Positions 23,014 through 35,249 of a DNA stretch of 64,000 bases are shown here, piece after piece (position 1 is the first letter of the stretch; each line of letters opens with the position of its first letter). A program made the translations under genes and the position numbers. The notes beneath the pieces were generated by a model that was not told the DNA's origin, searched no databases, and saw nothing but the letters and a program-made list of their open reading frames with translations. Location of the stretch: contig CM045758.1 of assembly GCA_025200525.1 (NCBI GenBank), positions 59,119,649 to 59,183,648 of the forward strand, written 5' to 3'. Origin of the DNA: Camellia lanceoleosa. Its lineage: Eukaryota > Streptophyta > Magnoliopsida > Ericales > Theaceae.

Positions 23014-23678
23014 AATAATTTTAATTTTTGAATACCATTTTTGCATATAGATTTTATTGAGTAAGTTTAATCGTTTATCTTCAAGGTTATTAGATTGAGG
23101 TCGATTATCAAATATAAGTTTAGCTGGGTTAGTATGATCAGAATCATGGTCAGAATTATGTTCAGATTCTTGAGGTGATGCATGTGGATTAGGCTGGAAA
23201 TTAGTTAAGCTTTGATTAAGTTTGAGAGTGATAATGTCATCTTCTAATTTTTTATCTTTTTGTTGGAGATCTCGGATAGTTTGTTTAATTTGATTGATTT
23301 CAGATTGTAAATCTTGAAGTGTAATTTCTTTGGTTTTATTTTTAAATTTTTCCAAAGTTTTGGATAGGCTAATTATAGGTTTAGTAACCTTAGGCTTATT
23401 ATCTGAATCAATTAATAAAGATTTTAATTTATCAATATATTGTTGTTTTAAAATAGGATCGTCTAATTTACTAATTAAGTCAATTAAGCAAATTCTTCTT
23501 GAGTGTTTTTGGTAAGAACAGAAATTTGTTTAACTAGTTTACAACAAACATCATTACATCCTAAGGTAATTTGATTATCTGAATCAGAATTATCACTATT
23601 CGAAGGGGAATTAGATGTAGATGGAGGAACAGAAGAGGAATCATTATCAGATTGATTTAATTGAAAGATTTCAAATAA
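23014..23678 (-). pseudogene. Viral coiled-coil linker before protease, copy A
   Basis: Continuation of the polymerase frame upstream of the retropepsin. It encodes a Lys/Gln/Leu-rich segment with heptad-like spacing (DLQSEINQIKQTIRDLQQKD), followed by a Ser/His/Asp-rich stretch and a start of the protease domain cut at the element junction. A 1 bp deletion relative to copy B near 23487 breaks the connection to the coat-protein frame, and a stop at about 23679 (CAG to TAG type) ends the zinc-knuckle ORF. The linker is probably structural. Its exact role is unknown. Confidence 0.6.
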
Positions 23679-24892
23679 CTAAATTTTGGATTCTTCATTA
23701 ATTTGGAGTTGGTTAACTCTATCTTTTAGTTTTTGTTTTTCTTTACATTTATTAGCATAATGACCTTTTTGACCACAATTATAGCAGGTAATATCTTTAT
23801 TAGATGTTGATTTCGGATGTGATTTAGATTTATAATGTTTCTTTTTGGGTTTAGTGTAAAATTTATCATTGGATTTGGAAGGTGAATAATTCTTTTTGTA
23901 TTTACTAGAATATTTGGATTTATGTTTATGCTTAGAATATTTATGTGATTTCCTTTGAGAGGGTGCTACAGTAGGTAAACCATATTGTTCACAGAAATTT
24001 CCTAATTCATATTTAGCTTTATGTTTGTCTTTAGTAGCTTTTTGACTAAGTTTAAGATCAATACACATTTTTAATCCTTCTTTTTGAATAGTGCTAATTA
24101 TATCACCATATGTTAAATTATCATATTCTATAACACCAGTAGGCTGGCTAAGAACGTCTCTAATTTTGTGAGCAAATAAACTAGGTAATCCATTAATAAA
24201 TTTTTCTTTCCAAAATGATTTAGTGCAGTTTTCTCTTAGCATAACTCTAGAGGTAAATACATCTTTATACCATCGAGAATCACTTAAGGTTGGACAAGTA
24301 AGATTACTAAGTTGATCATATATGCGAGAATAAATATTAGTAGGAGTACTAATAAAATGTCGAACAATAGTATAGATTAATGCATTAATAACATCAGGGT
24401 GGCAACATCCAATGTTTTCATCAAAAATAGGTAAACCATTTTCATCGGTTTGATTAGCATAAATTATGGATTCTCTTTGTTCTTCAATTAAATATTTTTC
24501 CCACCAAGATTTGAGCATGCCAGTGAAACCAGAAGTAATTAAAGTAACAATTTCAGATTGAGAGTATTGAGGATAATTAGAGAGATAGCTATTGGAGACC
24601 ATAGATAAATGATTTAGTTTTTGGAGAATTTGATCTTCACTAAGACCATCAATATTCCATTCGTATAATTTTTTGGCAGAAACAGAAAATTGATTATTAA
24701 GATTAGTTTCTTCGAATTGAAGATCAGGAGGAGTAGGTCGAGAATACCAATTTTTGGTATTTTGAGGATTAACTTTGGGGTAATGTATTTTATTAAGATG
24801 AGAGGATTGGAATTGTTGAGCTAATTGATTTATGTCATCATCAGTGTCAGATTGGGTGGAAGTAGTTCCAGTATTGAATTATTGATTTAATA
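23679..24892 (-). pseudogene. Viral coat protein region with zinc knuckle, copy A
   Basis: Open from the ATG at 24602 to 23679 (307 residues), and continuing upstream to about 24892 in the same frame if a stop near 24881 is ignored. The central part carries the caulimovirid capsid-like segment (LKSWWEKYL, WYKDVFTSRVM, FWKEKFINGLP). A Lys/Ser/Tyr-rich basic stretch follows, then one zinc knuckle CYNCGQKGHYANKC (CX2CX4HX4C). Such proteins form the icosahedral shell and bind the viral nucleic acid. Its frame is offset by one base from the upstream movement-protein frame, and copy B shows the same offset. Confidence 0.78.
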
Positions 24893-26667
24893 TAGTAAGA
24901 CCTTTTATCTTTAGAGGGTGAAGCATTATCAGATGTAGTTAGTTTGGTAAATAATTTTTCAATAGCTTTAACGGTAGATTGGTCATTAGTAACTAAACTA
25001 GTTCGTTTAGAACAATTACTAGGTAAATTAAGTAAAGGTGACTCTAGAGGTTGTGTAATAGATGTGGTTTGAACATATTCTAAATTGGTTTCTATCTTGT
25101 CTAACTGTTTACCAATTGTACTTAAACATTGATTAGTATAATTATTTTGTTCAATGACTTTTTTAATTTCATTATCATTACCAGGTAATTTGAAAGGTGA
25201 TGCAGGGATTTCAAAACCTTGTTGATAAAGAAGTATTTTTTCTAAAGGAGGATGACTAGAACTAACAGAAGTAGTGTCAGAAGTTTTCCATTTATATTTT
25301 GTAATTGTATTAAGCTTTTTGTAATAGTTGTCAACATACTCTAATAAAGGTAATTCAAAACCATATTCAATCATAAAATCATACCATTCTCTAGAAATTT
25401 GGGTCATTTGGGAAGAATTATATGTAGCATAGTAAGCATGACGTTGAGTTCGATTGACTTTGGATTTAAATTCAAGAAATAATTTATCAAGATCAGGAGT
25501 GAATTCTTTTTTGATTGTCATTAATTGAGGATTGATAGGTGGTGTAAATTCTTCAAAATCAGTTTGAGTTGGAGAATTATTAGAAGCAATTTCTTCTTCA
25601 AATAAATGTGTATGGGTAGAACAAACAGGTTTACTAATTTGAGAGGAAGTAGTGTTATCAATGCCTTTTAATTTACTAGTGGCAGTTTGACCAAAATGAA
25701 GTTGATTGTTTTTGCGAAATAATGGAGTATTGAAAATTTCATCTTCAGTTTCAATTTCAGTAGGGACACTAGATGTACTATGTCCAGAGGATTGACTACG
25801 ATTAAATTTAATTCGAACGGAACCATCATTGCATTGTTGAATATCCTGGATATCTTGTTCTGAGGATTGTTGTTGATTATGTTTGTAATTTTCATTGACA
25901 GTGATCCATTGATCCGGTAGATCAATATTTTTCCATTCAATCATTTGAGGTATATTAATATGGGATTCATTGTGACTACTGCTTTGGATTAAAAGAGTTT
26001 TATCTTTGGGACTTTTATGTAAAGCATGAACATTTAAATTAGTTTGAATGATTTTATAATGAACACGATATATTAAAGCAATATTATGAACCTTTTCTTT
26101 CATATTAGTGAATGAACCATGTAATTGAATGTTTAATGTTAATGCATCTAAAATATGCGGATCCCGTAAACTAAGTGTAAAATCAGGGAAACAATTAAAA
26201 TGTACTGGACCTTTATGAAGACCAGTTTCCATCATACCCATTAAACTGTCATTGTAATTAAGAAAACGAGCATCTCTTAAATATAATAAAACAGAGGTAT
26301 TTTTACCTACAATTGTTAATGGATTAACAACAACTTGAATGAGACCAATATGCATAAAATTGTAACCATTATTCAAATGTCTTCTAATTAACTTAGCATC
26401 AAATAATTGGCAGGTTTCTCTAGGTTTTTCTAAAGCATATACTTGTTCAATTGTTTTAACATGTAAAGCAACTTTAAAAACATTCTGTAAAAAAGTAGTT
26501 TTATAAATTTCTTTAATTTGTAATTTTGGTATATTCCATCCTGTATTAATTTGATCATTTTGTATTTCAACATCTTCTTCATTTATTACTAATCCTTGAT
26601 TAGGTATTGAGGGCAACGTTGTTGACATAGAACTGACTGATGAGTTACTTCTAAATAATCGATTCAT
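24847..26667 (-). CDS. Viral movement protein and following region, copy A (open frame)
   Basis: Uninterrupted 606-residue frame from ATG 26667. Residues about 40-215 match the 30K-type movement protein of Caulimoviridae (LYLRDARFLNYNDSLMG, LHKGPVHFNCFPDF, LNIQLHGSF), which opens plasmodesmata to viral particles. Residues about 380-600 are acidic/polar and contain a segment (YYATYNSSQMTQISREWYDFM) leading toward the coat protein. The frame ends 45 bp inside the overlap with the coat-protein frame. The start is supported by its conservation in copy B (27055). The host genome probably does not use this protein; it is an inactive viral insertion. Confidence 0.82.
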   Translation of the reverse strand: MNRLFRSNSSVSSMSTTLPSIPNQGLVINEEDVEIQNDQINTGWNIPKLQIKEIYKTTFLQNVFKVALHVKTIEQVYALEKPRETCQLFDAKLIRRHLNNGYNFMHIGLIQVVVNPLTIVGKNTSVLLYLRDARFLNYNDSLMGMMETGLHKGPVHFNCFPDFTLSLRDPHILDALTLNIQLHGSFTNMKEKVHNIALIYRVHYKIIQTNLNVHALHKSPKDKTLLIQSSSHNESHINIPQMIEWKNIDLPDQWITVNENYKHNQQQSSEQDIQDIQQCNDGSVRIKFNRSQSSGHSTSSVPTEIETEDEIFNTPLFRKNNQLHFGQTATSKLKGIDNTTSSQISKPVCSTHTHLFEEEIASNNSPTQTDFEEFTPPINPQLMTIKKEFTPDLDKLFLEFKSKVNRTQRHAYYATYNSSQMTQISREWYDFMIEYGFELPLLEYVDNYYKKLNTITKYKWKTSDTTSVSSSHPPLEKILLYQQGFEIPASPFKLPGNDNEIKKVIEQNNYTNQCLSTIGKQLDKIETNLEYVQTTSITQPLESPLLNLPSNCSKRTSLVTNDQSTVKAIEKLFTKLTTSDNASPSKDKRSYYIKSIIQYWNYFHPI

Positions 26668-26755
26668 TGTTCTTGTTAATTAATCAGTTTTACAGATATC
26701 TTAATACAGACCCTATTCTAGTTAGGTTTTCACAGACCAAAGAGGTTTGAGTACA

Positions 26756-26966
26756 AAGCCATGTTGTGTTGTATCCTGTTTCTAATTGCTTTGTTTCTTC
26801 CAATTAATCCATTCTATTGTTCACTTGATTAATCTAGTTTTCAGTTCGTCTTAATCACCCACGAGATCAGTCTGGGTCTATCCACCAGGTTGAAGTCACC
26901 CACTTTCATCCCCTGTCCAGAGTAAGTCCTTAGGGTTAGACAGTGTTGGACATTTCGAATAGGGCC
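26756..26966. other. Spacer between the two inverted viral copies
   Basis: About 211 bp lie between the two matching leader sequences (phrase TTTGGTCTGTGAAAAC on each side, pointing outward). The spacer is not itself palindromic. It may be extra viral leader belonging to one copy, or host or filler DNA from the joining event. No ORF is seen. Confidence 0.6.
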
Positions 26967-27054
26967 TGTACTCAAACCACTTTGGTCTGTGAAAACTTGA
27001 CTAGAATAGGGTCTGTATTAAGATATCTGTAAAACTGATTAATTAACAAGAACA

Positions 27055-27475
27055 ATGAATCGATTATTTAGAAGTAACCCATCAGTCAGTTTTACGTCAA
27101 CAACGTTGCCCTCAATACCTAATCAAGGATTAGTAATAAATGAAGAAGATGTTGAAATACAAAATGATCAAATTAATACAGGATGGAATATACCAAAATT
27201 ACAAATTAAAGAAATTTATAAAACTACTTTTTTACAGAATGTTTTTAAAGTTGCTTTACATGTTAAAACAATTGAACAAGTATATGCTTTAGAAAAACCT
27301 AGAGAAACCTGCCAATTATTTGATGCTAAGTTAATTAGAAGACATTTGAATAATGGTTACAATTTTATGCATATTGGTCTCATTCAAGTTGGTGTTAATC
27401 CATTAACAATTGTAGGTAAAAATACCTCTGTTTTATTATGTTTAAGAGATGCTCGTTTTCTTAATTACAATGATA
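27055..27475 (+). pseudogene. Viral movement protein 5' part, copy B
   Basis: Starts at ATG 27055 with nearly the same protein as copy A and runs to the middle of the movement-protein core (LRDARFLNYND), where the solo LTR begins. The gene resumes at 29846. Confidence 0.85.
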
Positions 27476-29845
27476 GAGCGAGCTGGTTTGTTCTTCGCTC
27501 GAGCAAGCAGTCCGTCGCTTGAGCGTGCGTCTGGTTGCAGACCTGAGGGTTTGAGTTGTTGGCTCGAGCGAGCATTCTGTCGCTCGAGCGTACTTCTGGG
27601 TTGTTGGCTTGAGCGAGACCTTCTTGGCTCGAGCAAGAGTTTTCTGTGTCTGGTCGCTCGAGCGACCAAGTCTTCGCTCGAGCGAGCCTGTTTTATATCA
27701 GTAGGCAGCAGCGGGGAAAAGATCACTTTTTCATCCCTTTTTATTTTAAAAAACCCTAGATCCGAGACTCTCTCTCTCTAAACTCATCTTCTCTCTAAAT
27801 TTTCATCTCCTTCTAGTGTGAATCCATCCTAGGCTCTTTGTAAGAAAGATAGAGGGTAGCTTGGGCTTCGTTCTAATCTGAAAAATAGTGGATTTGGAGC
27901 TCTTTGATTTCAGGTCATCTTTTCCATTTGAGTTCTCCATTTGAGGTAGGGATTCTCCATGTTCTTTTTCAATACTCCGTCTATAGATAGACATGTGGTA
28001 GTTTTTGTATTGCATGAAAATTATATCATGTTGGATTTGTTGAAAATCATGAGGTTGAACTTTGGGTTGGTTGTTGAATTTGGGTTTAGTATCATTAGTT
28101 GTGGTTTGGGCTAATTGTAGTGTTAATTAGCATGTTGTTGTTGAAAGTAGAGGAAACCCTAATTTTTATTTGATTTAATAACTTAATTGAGGGGTTTTGA
28201 TCTTTGGGAAAATACTTATATATTTTGCGTCTTAAATGAGGTCATTGTTGTTTGTTGTAGATGATTGAACCTTTTTGACCAATATTGAGAAAGAGGGAGG
28301 CAAACCCTAATTTAATGATTATGACTTAATTTGCATAATTAATTTGGAATGGCTTTGAAAGGAATGAAATCAGTTTTGTGGAAACAAAAGGAATGAAATC
28401 GGTTTTGTGGAAACAAAAGGGATGGAGTTGGTTTTGTGAAAACAAAAGGAAGTGGAAATTCGTTTTGTGAAATGGGAAAAGTATTTCTGAAATAAGTATA
28501 AGAATTGGGTTGTTGTATTTTGAGTGTTGAACACACATATGTGAAGGTTGTATCTTTAACTACCATGTTAATGTCATTGTTGGGTTTGTGATCTCATGAT
28601 TATTGAGTCTTTTAATAGATGTACTAAATACATGCATCTAGAGGTTTTGTCCTTGGTCATCGGTGGAGGATGACACGGTTGTGTTGAATTGTCGTGTATG
28701 CATTACACCTATGTGTTCATCTACTTTAATACATTGCTAGTATCTTGATGGTTTATGTGTATGTAGTACACATGTTGGTTATGCCTTGTTGTATTGTGGC
28801 TGTTGATATTATACCTTGCGCTGAGAATCAGAGGTACCGCTACCTTCCAGCTAGCGCCTGGAGAACTGACTGTGCTGAGAATCGAAGGCACCATACCCTT
28901 CCAGCTAGCGCCAGGTAAACTAGTAGATTGTTGTGAGAAGTGTATCTTTGGCTTACTACACACATAGCTAGTAGAGCAAAGTTTTGTTGTTATTGTTTCA
29001 GTGTATCTGGAAACATTGTGGATTGTGTTTATTACAGTTTTTGGAGGGCCGAGTTGCCTCATTGGTTTATCTTATGCATGTAGTTGAGTTGTTATCTCCC
29101 GTTTATAAAGGTATGCATGTATAATTATGATAGAATTGGGATTGAACCGAAATGCCCTTTTGTCTTTTGGAAGTGTGAAGAAAATTGAACATTTTGGAAA
29201 TATGTTTTGAAAAGACACATTTGTTGTATGTGTGGAAAATGGAAGAGAGTAGTGGGCTTAGTAAATTTATTTCCTAAGTAATTGTTAATGTTATGAAAGA
29301 TTAGGAACGGGGGTTAATGAAAGGAAAAGAAAGATAAATCGCTTATAGCGTTGAATGAAATGGTTGTTTTCGAGAAAAGTTCATACATATATATATTTTG
29401 TATAAACTGTCACATTACTATTCTAGTACGAGAATAAGCGTTCATGATCATAGCTATCTGTAAGTTGTTATTGTTAAGGATCATGTTGAGACCCCTACTG
29501 GACTATATATTCATCCCACGTTGTTGAATCTTTTTCAGGTGTTTAGCAGGATATGCTACAAGATTTGGATCTTCTTATTTGTTGGCCACGGGGCCTCTTT
29601 GTTGTAGGCGGAATGCCATATATGTAAAAGGGTTGCACCTTTCATTTGATTATTTAATGTTGTAAGCCTGAGGGCAATTTATTTAGAATGCTCATGTTGT
29701 ATTTAGTTAGCATTCGAAAGAGAGAACTGTTGTTCATTCCTTCTAGTTGAACATTTGAGTTTATTTCCGCATGTTATCTCTAGAATTGAATTAAGTTAAT
29801 GAACTTGGTAATGATTTCGAGTAATAAAAAGTGGGGTGTGATAGT
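27476..29845 (+). mobile_element. 5'-truncated solo LTR of the gag-only chromovirus family
   Basis: About 2.37 kb that aligns with the LTR at 20450-23008 from roughly its base 200 to its end. The first ~200 bp including TATAGCG are missing. It opens inside the CTCGAG palindrome cluster (to 27687) and ends GTGTGATA, a diverged form of GCGTGACA. TGATA occurs at both borders (27471-27475 and 29841-29845), but the right copy coincides with the LTR end, so a true target duplication is uncertain. It is more diverged from the two LTRs of the complete element than those are from each other, so it is probably older. It contains no genes. Confidence 0.85.
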
Positions 29846-31222
29846 TTAATGGGTATGATGGAAACTGGTCTTCATAAAGGTCCAGTACATTTTAATTGTT
29901 TCCCTAATTTTACACTTAGTTTACGGGATCTACATATTTTAGATGCATTAACATTAAACATTCAATTACATGGTTCATTCACTAATATGAAAGAAAAGGT
30001 TCATAATATTGCTTTAATATATCGTGTTCATTATAAATGCATGCAAACTAATTTAAATGTTCATGCTTTACATAAAAGTCCCAAAGATAAAACTCTTTTA
30101 ATCCAAAGCAGCAGTCACAATGAATCCCATATTAATATACCTCAAATGATTGAATGGAAAAATATTGATCTACTTGATTAATGGATCACTGTCAATGAAA
30201 ATTACAAATATAATGAACAACAATCCTCAGAACAAGATATCCAGGATATTCAACAATGCAATGATGGTTCTGTTCGAATTAAATTTAATCGTAGTCAATC
30301 CTCTCGACATAGTACATCTAGTGTCCCTACTAAAATTGAAACTGAAGATGAAATTTTCAATACTCTATTATTTCGCAAAAACAATCAACTTCATCTTGGT
30401 CAAACTACCACTAGTAAATTAAAAGGCATTGATAACACTACTTCCTCTCAAATTAGTAAACCTGTTTATTCTACCCATACACATTTATTTGAAAAAGAAA
30501 TTGCTTCTAATAATTCTCCAACTCAAACTGATTTTGAAGAATTTACACCACCTATCAATCCTCAATTAATGACAATCAAAAAAGAATTCACTCCTGATCT
30601 TGATAAATTACTTCTTGAATTTAAATCCAAAGTCAATCGAACTCAACGTCATGCTTACTATGCTACATATAATTCTTCCCAAATGACCCAAATTTCTAGA
30701 CAATGGTATGATTTTATGATTGAATATGGTTTTGAATTACCTTTATTAGAGTATGTTGACAACTATTACAAAAAGCTTAATACAATTACAAAATATAAAT
30801 GGAAAACTTCTGACACTACTTCTGTTAGTTCTAGTCATCCTCCTTTAGAAAAAATACTTCTTCATCAACAAGATTCTGAAATCCCTGCATCACCTTTCAA
30901 ATTACCTGGTAATGATAATGAAATTAAAAAAGTCATTGAACAAAATAATTATACTAATCAATGTTCAAGTACAATTGGTAAACAATTAGACAAGATAGAA
31001 ACTAATTTAGAATCTGTTCAAACCACATCTATTACACAAACTCTAGAGTCACCTTTACTTAATTTACCCAGTAATCTTTCTAAACGAACTAGTTTAGTTA
31101 CCAATGACCAATCTACTGTTAAAGCTATTGAAAAATTATTTACCAAACTAACTACATCTGATAATGCTTCACCCTCTAAAGATAAAAGGTCTTACTGTAT
31201 TAAATCAACAATTCAATACTGA
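29846..31222 (+). pseudogene. Viral movement protein 3' part and following region, copy B
   Basis: Resumes exactly after the LTR at GTTTAATGGG. The movement-protein end (GPVHFNCFPNF) and the long polar region follow, with a stop near 30179 (a CAA to TAA type change or similar) and the same end as in copy A at TGA near 31220. The last part overlaps the coat-protein frame starting at 31164. Confidence 0.78.
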
Positions 31223-32531
31223 AACTACTTCCACCCAATCTGACACTGATGATGACATAAATCAATTAGCTCAACAATTCCAATCCTCTCATCTTAATAA
31301 AATACATTACCCCAAAGTTAATCCTCAAAATGCCAAAAATTGGTATTCTCGACCTACTCCTCCTGGTCTTCAATTCGAAGAAACTAATCTTAATAATCAA
31401 TTTTCTATTTCTGCCAAAAAATTATACGAATGGAATATTGATGGTCTTAGTGAAGATCAAATTCCCCAAAAACTAAATCATTTATCTATGGTCTCCAATA
31501 GCTATCTCTCTGATTATCCTCAATACTCTCAATCTGAAATTGTTACTTTAATTACTTCTGGTTTCACTGATATGCTCAAATCTTGGTGGGAAAAATATTT
31601 AACTGAAGAACAAAGAGAATCCATAATTTATGCTAATCAAACCGATGAAAATGGTTTACCTATTTTTGATGAAACCATTTGATGTTGCCACCCTGATGTT
31701 ATTAATGCATTAATCTATACTATTGTTCGACATTTTATTAGTACTCCTACTAATATTTATTCTCGCATACATGATCAACTTAGTAATCTTACTTGTCCAA
31801 CCTTAAGTGATTTTCGATGGTATAAAGATGTATTTACCTCTAGAGTTATGCTAAGAGAAGACTGCACTAAATCATTTTGGAAAGAAAAATTTATTAATGG
31901 ATTACCTAGTTTATTTGCTCACAAAATTAGAGACGTTCTTAGCCAGCCTACTGGTGTTATAGAATATGATAATTTAACATATGGTGATATAATTAGCACT
32001 ATTCAAAAAGAAGGATTAAAAATGTGTATTGATCTTAAACTTAGTCAAAAAGCTACTAAAGACAAACATAAAGCTAAATATGAATTAGGAAATTTCTGTG
32101 AACAATATGATTTACCTCCTGTAGCACCCTCTCAAAGGAAATTACATAAATATTCTAAGCATAAACATAAATCCAAATATTCTAGTAAATACAAAAAGAA
32201 TTATTCACCTTCCAAATCCAATGATAAATTTTACACTAAACCCAAAAAGAAACATTATAAATCTAAATCACATCCGAAATCAACATCTAATAAAGATATT
32301 ACCTGCTATAATTGTGGTCAAAAAGGTCGTTATGCTAATAAATGTAAAGAAAAACAAAAACTAAAAGATAGAGTTAACCAACTCCAAATTAATGAAGAAT
32401 CCAAAATTCAGTTATTTGAAATCTTTCAATTAAATCAATCTGATAATGATTCCTCTTCTGTTCCTCCATCTACATCTAATTTCCCTTCGAATAGTGATAA
32501 TTCTGATTCAGATAATCAAATTACCTTATGA
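31164..32531 (+). pseudogene. Viral coat protein region with zinc knuckle, copy B
   Basis: One frame from ATG 31164 to TGA at 32529-32531, with a single in-frame stop at 31680-31682 (a Gly codon in copy A). It contains the capsid-like part (LKSWWEKYL, WYKDVFTSRVM), a Lys/Ser/Tyr-rich basic region and the zinc knuckle CYNCGQKGRYANKC, where the His of CX2CX4HX4C is replaced by Arg. An acidic Ser/Asp-rich tail follows. The ATG lies 59 bp before the end of the upstream frame in the +1 register. This is also the position of an ATG in copy A, so two overlapping cistrons are possible. Confidence 0.78.
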
Positions 32532-35001
32532 TGTAATGATGTTTGTTGTAAACCAGTTAAACAAATTTCTGTTCTTACCAAAACACTCAAGAAGAATCTG
32601 CTTTAATTGACTTAATCAGTAAATTAGACGATCCTATTTTAAAACAACAATATATTGATAAATTAAAATCTTTATTATTTAATTCAGATAATAAGCCTAA
32701 GATTACTAAACCTATAATTAGCCTATCCAAAACTTTGGAAAAATTTAAAAATAAAACCAAAGAAATTACACTTCAAGATTTACAATCTGAAATCAATCAA
32801 ATTAAACAAACTATCCGAGATCTCAAACAAAAAGATAAAAAAATTAGAAGATGACATTATCACTCTCAAACTTAATCAAAGCTTAACTAATTTCCAGCCT
32901 AATCCACATGCATCACCTCAAGAATCTGAACATAATTCTGACCATAATTCTGACCATGATTCTGATCATACTAACCCAGCTAAACTTATATTTGATAATC
33001 GACCTCAATCTAATAACCTTGAAGATAAACGATTAAACTTACACAATAAAATCTATATGCAAAAATGGTATTCAAAAATTAAAATTATTGTCGACGATTT
33101 TGAATTAGAGTTAGTTGCTTTAATTGATACTGGTGCTGATTTAAATTGTATTCAAGAAGGATTACTTCCTACTAAATATTATGAAAAATGTCAAGAGAAA
33201 TTAACCTCTGCTAATGGTAGTAAAATGCATATTAAATATAAATTACCTAAAGTCCATGTTTGCCAAAATAATGTTTGTTTTAAAACCACATTTGTTTTGG
33301 TTAAAAACATGACTGATAGAATCATTTTAGGAACACCATTCATATCTCTGTTATATCCGTTTACTACTTCTAGTGAAGGAATAACTATTCATGTTTTAGG
33401 ACAACCTGTTACATTTAAATTCTTATTTCCACCAGAAATGCTCGAATTAAACCAATTAAAAGATTGTTCAATTTCTCACACAATTCATAGGTTAACTAGA
33501 CATTTAAATTTTCTTAAAGAAGAAATTAATTATAAAACAATTTATCAACAATTAACTGACCCTGTTATTATTTCTCAAATCAATGATTTTAAATTAAAAC
33601 TTGAATCAACTGTTTGTTCATCTTTACCTACTACATTTTGGCATAGGAAAAAACATGTAGTTACTTTACCATATATTAAGGATTTTAATGAAAAACAATT
33701 TCCTACTAAATCTAGACCCATTCAAATGAATCATGAATTGTTAGAAATGTGTAAAAAAGAAATTAATGAATTATTAAAAAATCGAATTATTAGTCCTAGT
33801 AAATCACCCTGGTCTTGTCCTGCTTTTTACGTTAATAAAAATGCTGAATTAAAAAGAGGTGTTCCTCGCTTAGTTATAAATTACAAACCATTAAATGCTG
33901 TTTTAGAATGGATTCGATATCTTATTCCTAATAAAAAAGATTTAATTAAGAGACTTAATCAAGTTGTTATTTTTAGTAAATTTGATTTAAAAAGTGGTTT
34001 TTGGCAAATTCAAATTCATCCTAAAGATAGATACAAAACTGCTTTTAATACACCTTTTGGTCAATATGAATGGAATGTCATGCCATTTGGCTTAAAAAAT
34101 GCCCCTAGTGAATTTCAACATATCATGAATGACATATTCAACCCCTTTAGTCATTTCTCTATTGTTTACATTGATGACATACTAATGTTCTCCAAATCCA
34201 TCAGTGAACATTGGAAACATTTAACTGCATTCTTTTATACAATTAAAAGTCATGGTTTAGTCATATCTGCTCCTAAGATTAAATTGTTTCAAACCAAGGT
34301 TAGGTTTTTAGGATATGATATTCACCAAAATACTATTCTCCCCATTAGTCGATCCATTGAATTTGCTTCCAAATTTCCTGATGAAATTCTTGACAAAACC
34401 CAATTACAAAGGTTCTTAGGTTCCCTTAATTACATTGCTGAGTTCTATAATGACCTTAGGAAAGTCTGTCAACCTCTCTTTGATAGATTAAAGGATAATT
34501 CTCCTCCTTGGTCTGCTTGTCATTAATCGCCATTGTTCAACAAGTTAAACAATATGTTAAGTCTCTTTCTTGTCTTGGTATTCCTACTGAGAATTCATTC
34601 AAAATTATTCAAACCGATGCTTCTGATATTGGTTATGGTGGCATTCTCCTCCAGAAAGTCACTCTTCAATCATCTGAACAAATTGTCCATTACCATTCTG
34701 GTGTTTGGAATAAAGCAAAATTAAATTATAGTACTATTAAAAAAGAAATTTTGTCTACTGTTTTGTGTATTCAAAAGTTTCAAGATGATATTTTAAATCA
34801 AAAATTTTTACTTCGTGTTGATTCCAAATCTGCTAAATATGTTTTGGAAAAAAAGTTCAAAATCTCGCTAGTAAACAAATTTCTGCCCGCTGGCAATCTA
34901 TTTTAAGTATCTTTGATTTTGATATTACTTATATTCCTAGTTGTCAAAATTCCCTTCCTGATTTTCTTACCTGGGAATTTTTACAGGGGGGTAAGAGATG
35001 A
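32532..35001 (+). pseudogene. Viral linker, retropepsin, RT and RNase H, copy B
   Basis: The order is coiled-coil linker (about 32580-32870), Ser/His/Asp-rich stretch, retropepsin with DTGAD (33126-33140), RT with YIDDILMFS (near 34170), and RNase H with QTDASD, KKEILSTV (catalytic Glu present, unlike copy A) and RVDSKSA. The longest open part is 33057-34526. It is broken by small indels near 32570 and 32850 in the linker, an altered segment at about 34515-34530 between RT and RNase H, and an indel near 34850. The frame ends in an ATGA overlap with the 76-residue cistron at 34998. This is the viral replication protein. The lesions make this copy inactive. Confidence 0.85.
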
Positions 35002-35228
35002 GTGCAACTCCACATATTTCATATATTAAAACCCAAATCATCCATTACCAGACCTTGATTCACCAAGTAACCTTCCGTATTCAACGACTCCAATTAGCCA
35101 GAAAAACTACTAAACGAGCTCAATATATCAATTACCATCAGATTCAAGCTCGTCGCAATTTACTTACTGAATACATTAGTCATTTGAATTACTACCAGAA
35201 TTATTTAGATCTTCTTTCTGGTTGCTAA
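34998..35228 (+). CDS. Viral 76-residue cistron, copy B
   Basis: Intact and identical in protein sequence to the ORF at 8398-8628 (minus). It starts in an ATGA overlap with the end of the RNase H frame, and the second large cistron begins 21 nt after its stop. The product is Gln/Tyr-rich with a basic middle (LARKTTKRAQY), likely alpha-helical, and shows no known domain. Confidence 0.6.
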   Translation: MSATPHISYIKTQIIHYQTLIHQVTFRIQRLQLARKTTKRAQYINYHQIQARRNLLTEYISHLNYYQNYLDLLSGC

Positions 35229-35249
35229 TCATTGTTACTTGCTTAACAG

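Larger units (their letters stand above)
6319..26755 (-). mobile_element. Endogenous pararetrovirus copy A (Caulimoviridae), interrupted
   Basis: Read on minus from about 26755 to 6319: leader, movement protein, coat protein with zinc knuckle, coiled-coil linker, retropepsin, reverse transcriptase, RNase H, a small 76-residue cistron, a larger second cistron and a promoter region. Without the 12.5 kb retrotransposon at 10512-23008 the copy is about 7.94 kb, the size of a complete caulimovirid genome. The layout (movement protein upstream of coat protein and polymerase, extra cistron after RNase H) resembles florendoviruses and petuviruses, but the genus is not proven. The copy is non-functional, with stops, frameshifts, an in-frame deletion in RNase H and the retrotransposon insertion. 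Copy B (26967-37292) is its inverted, closely similar partner. Confidence 0.88.

Noticed and set aside
26690..27054. tRNA-Met primer site of the pararetrovirus in the leader.
   Set aside because: I did not find a convincing TGGTATCAGAGC in either leader or in the spacer; it may be diverged or lost, so it is not annotated.
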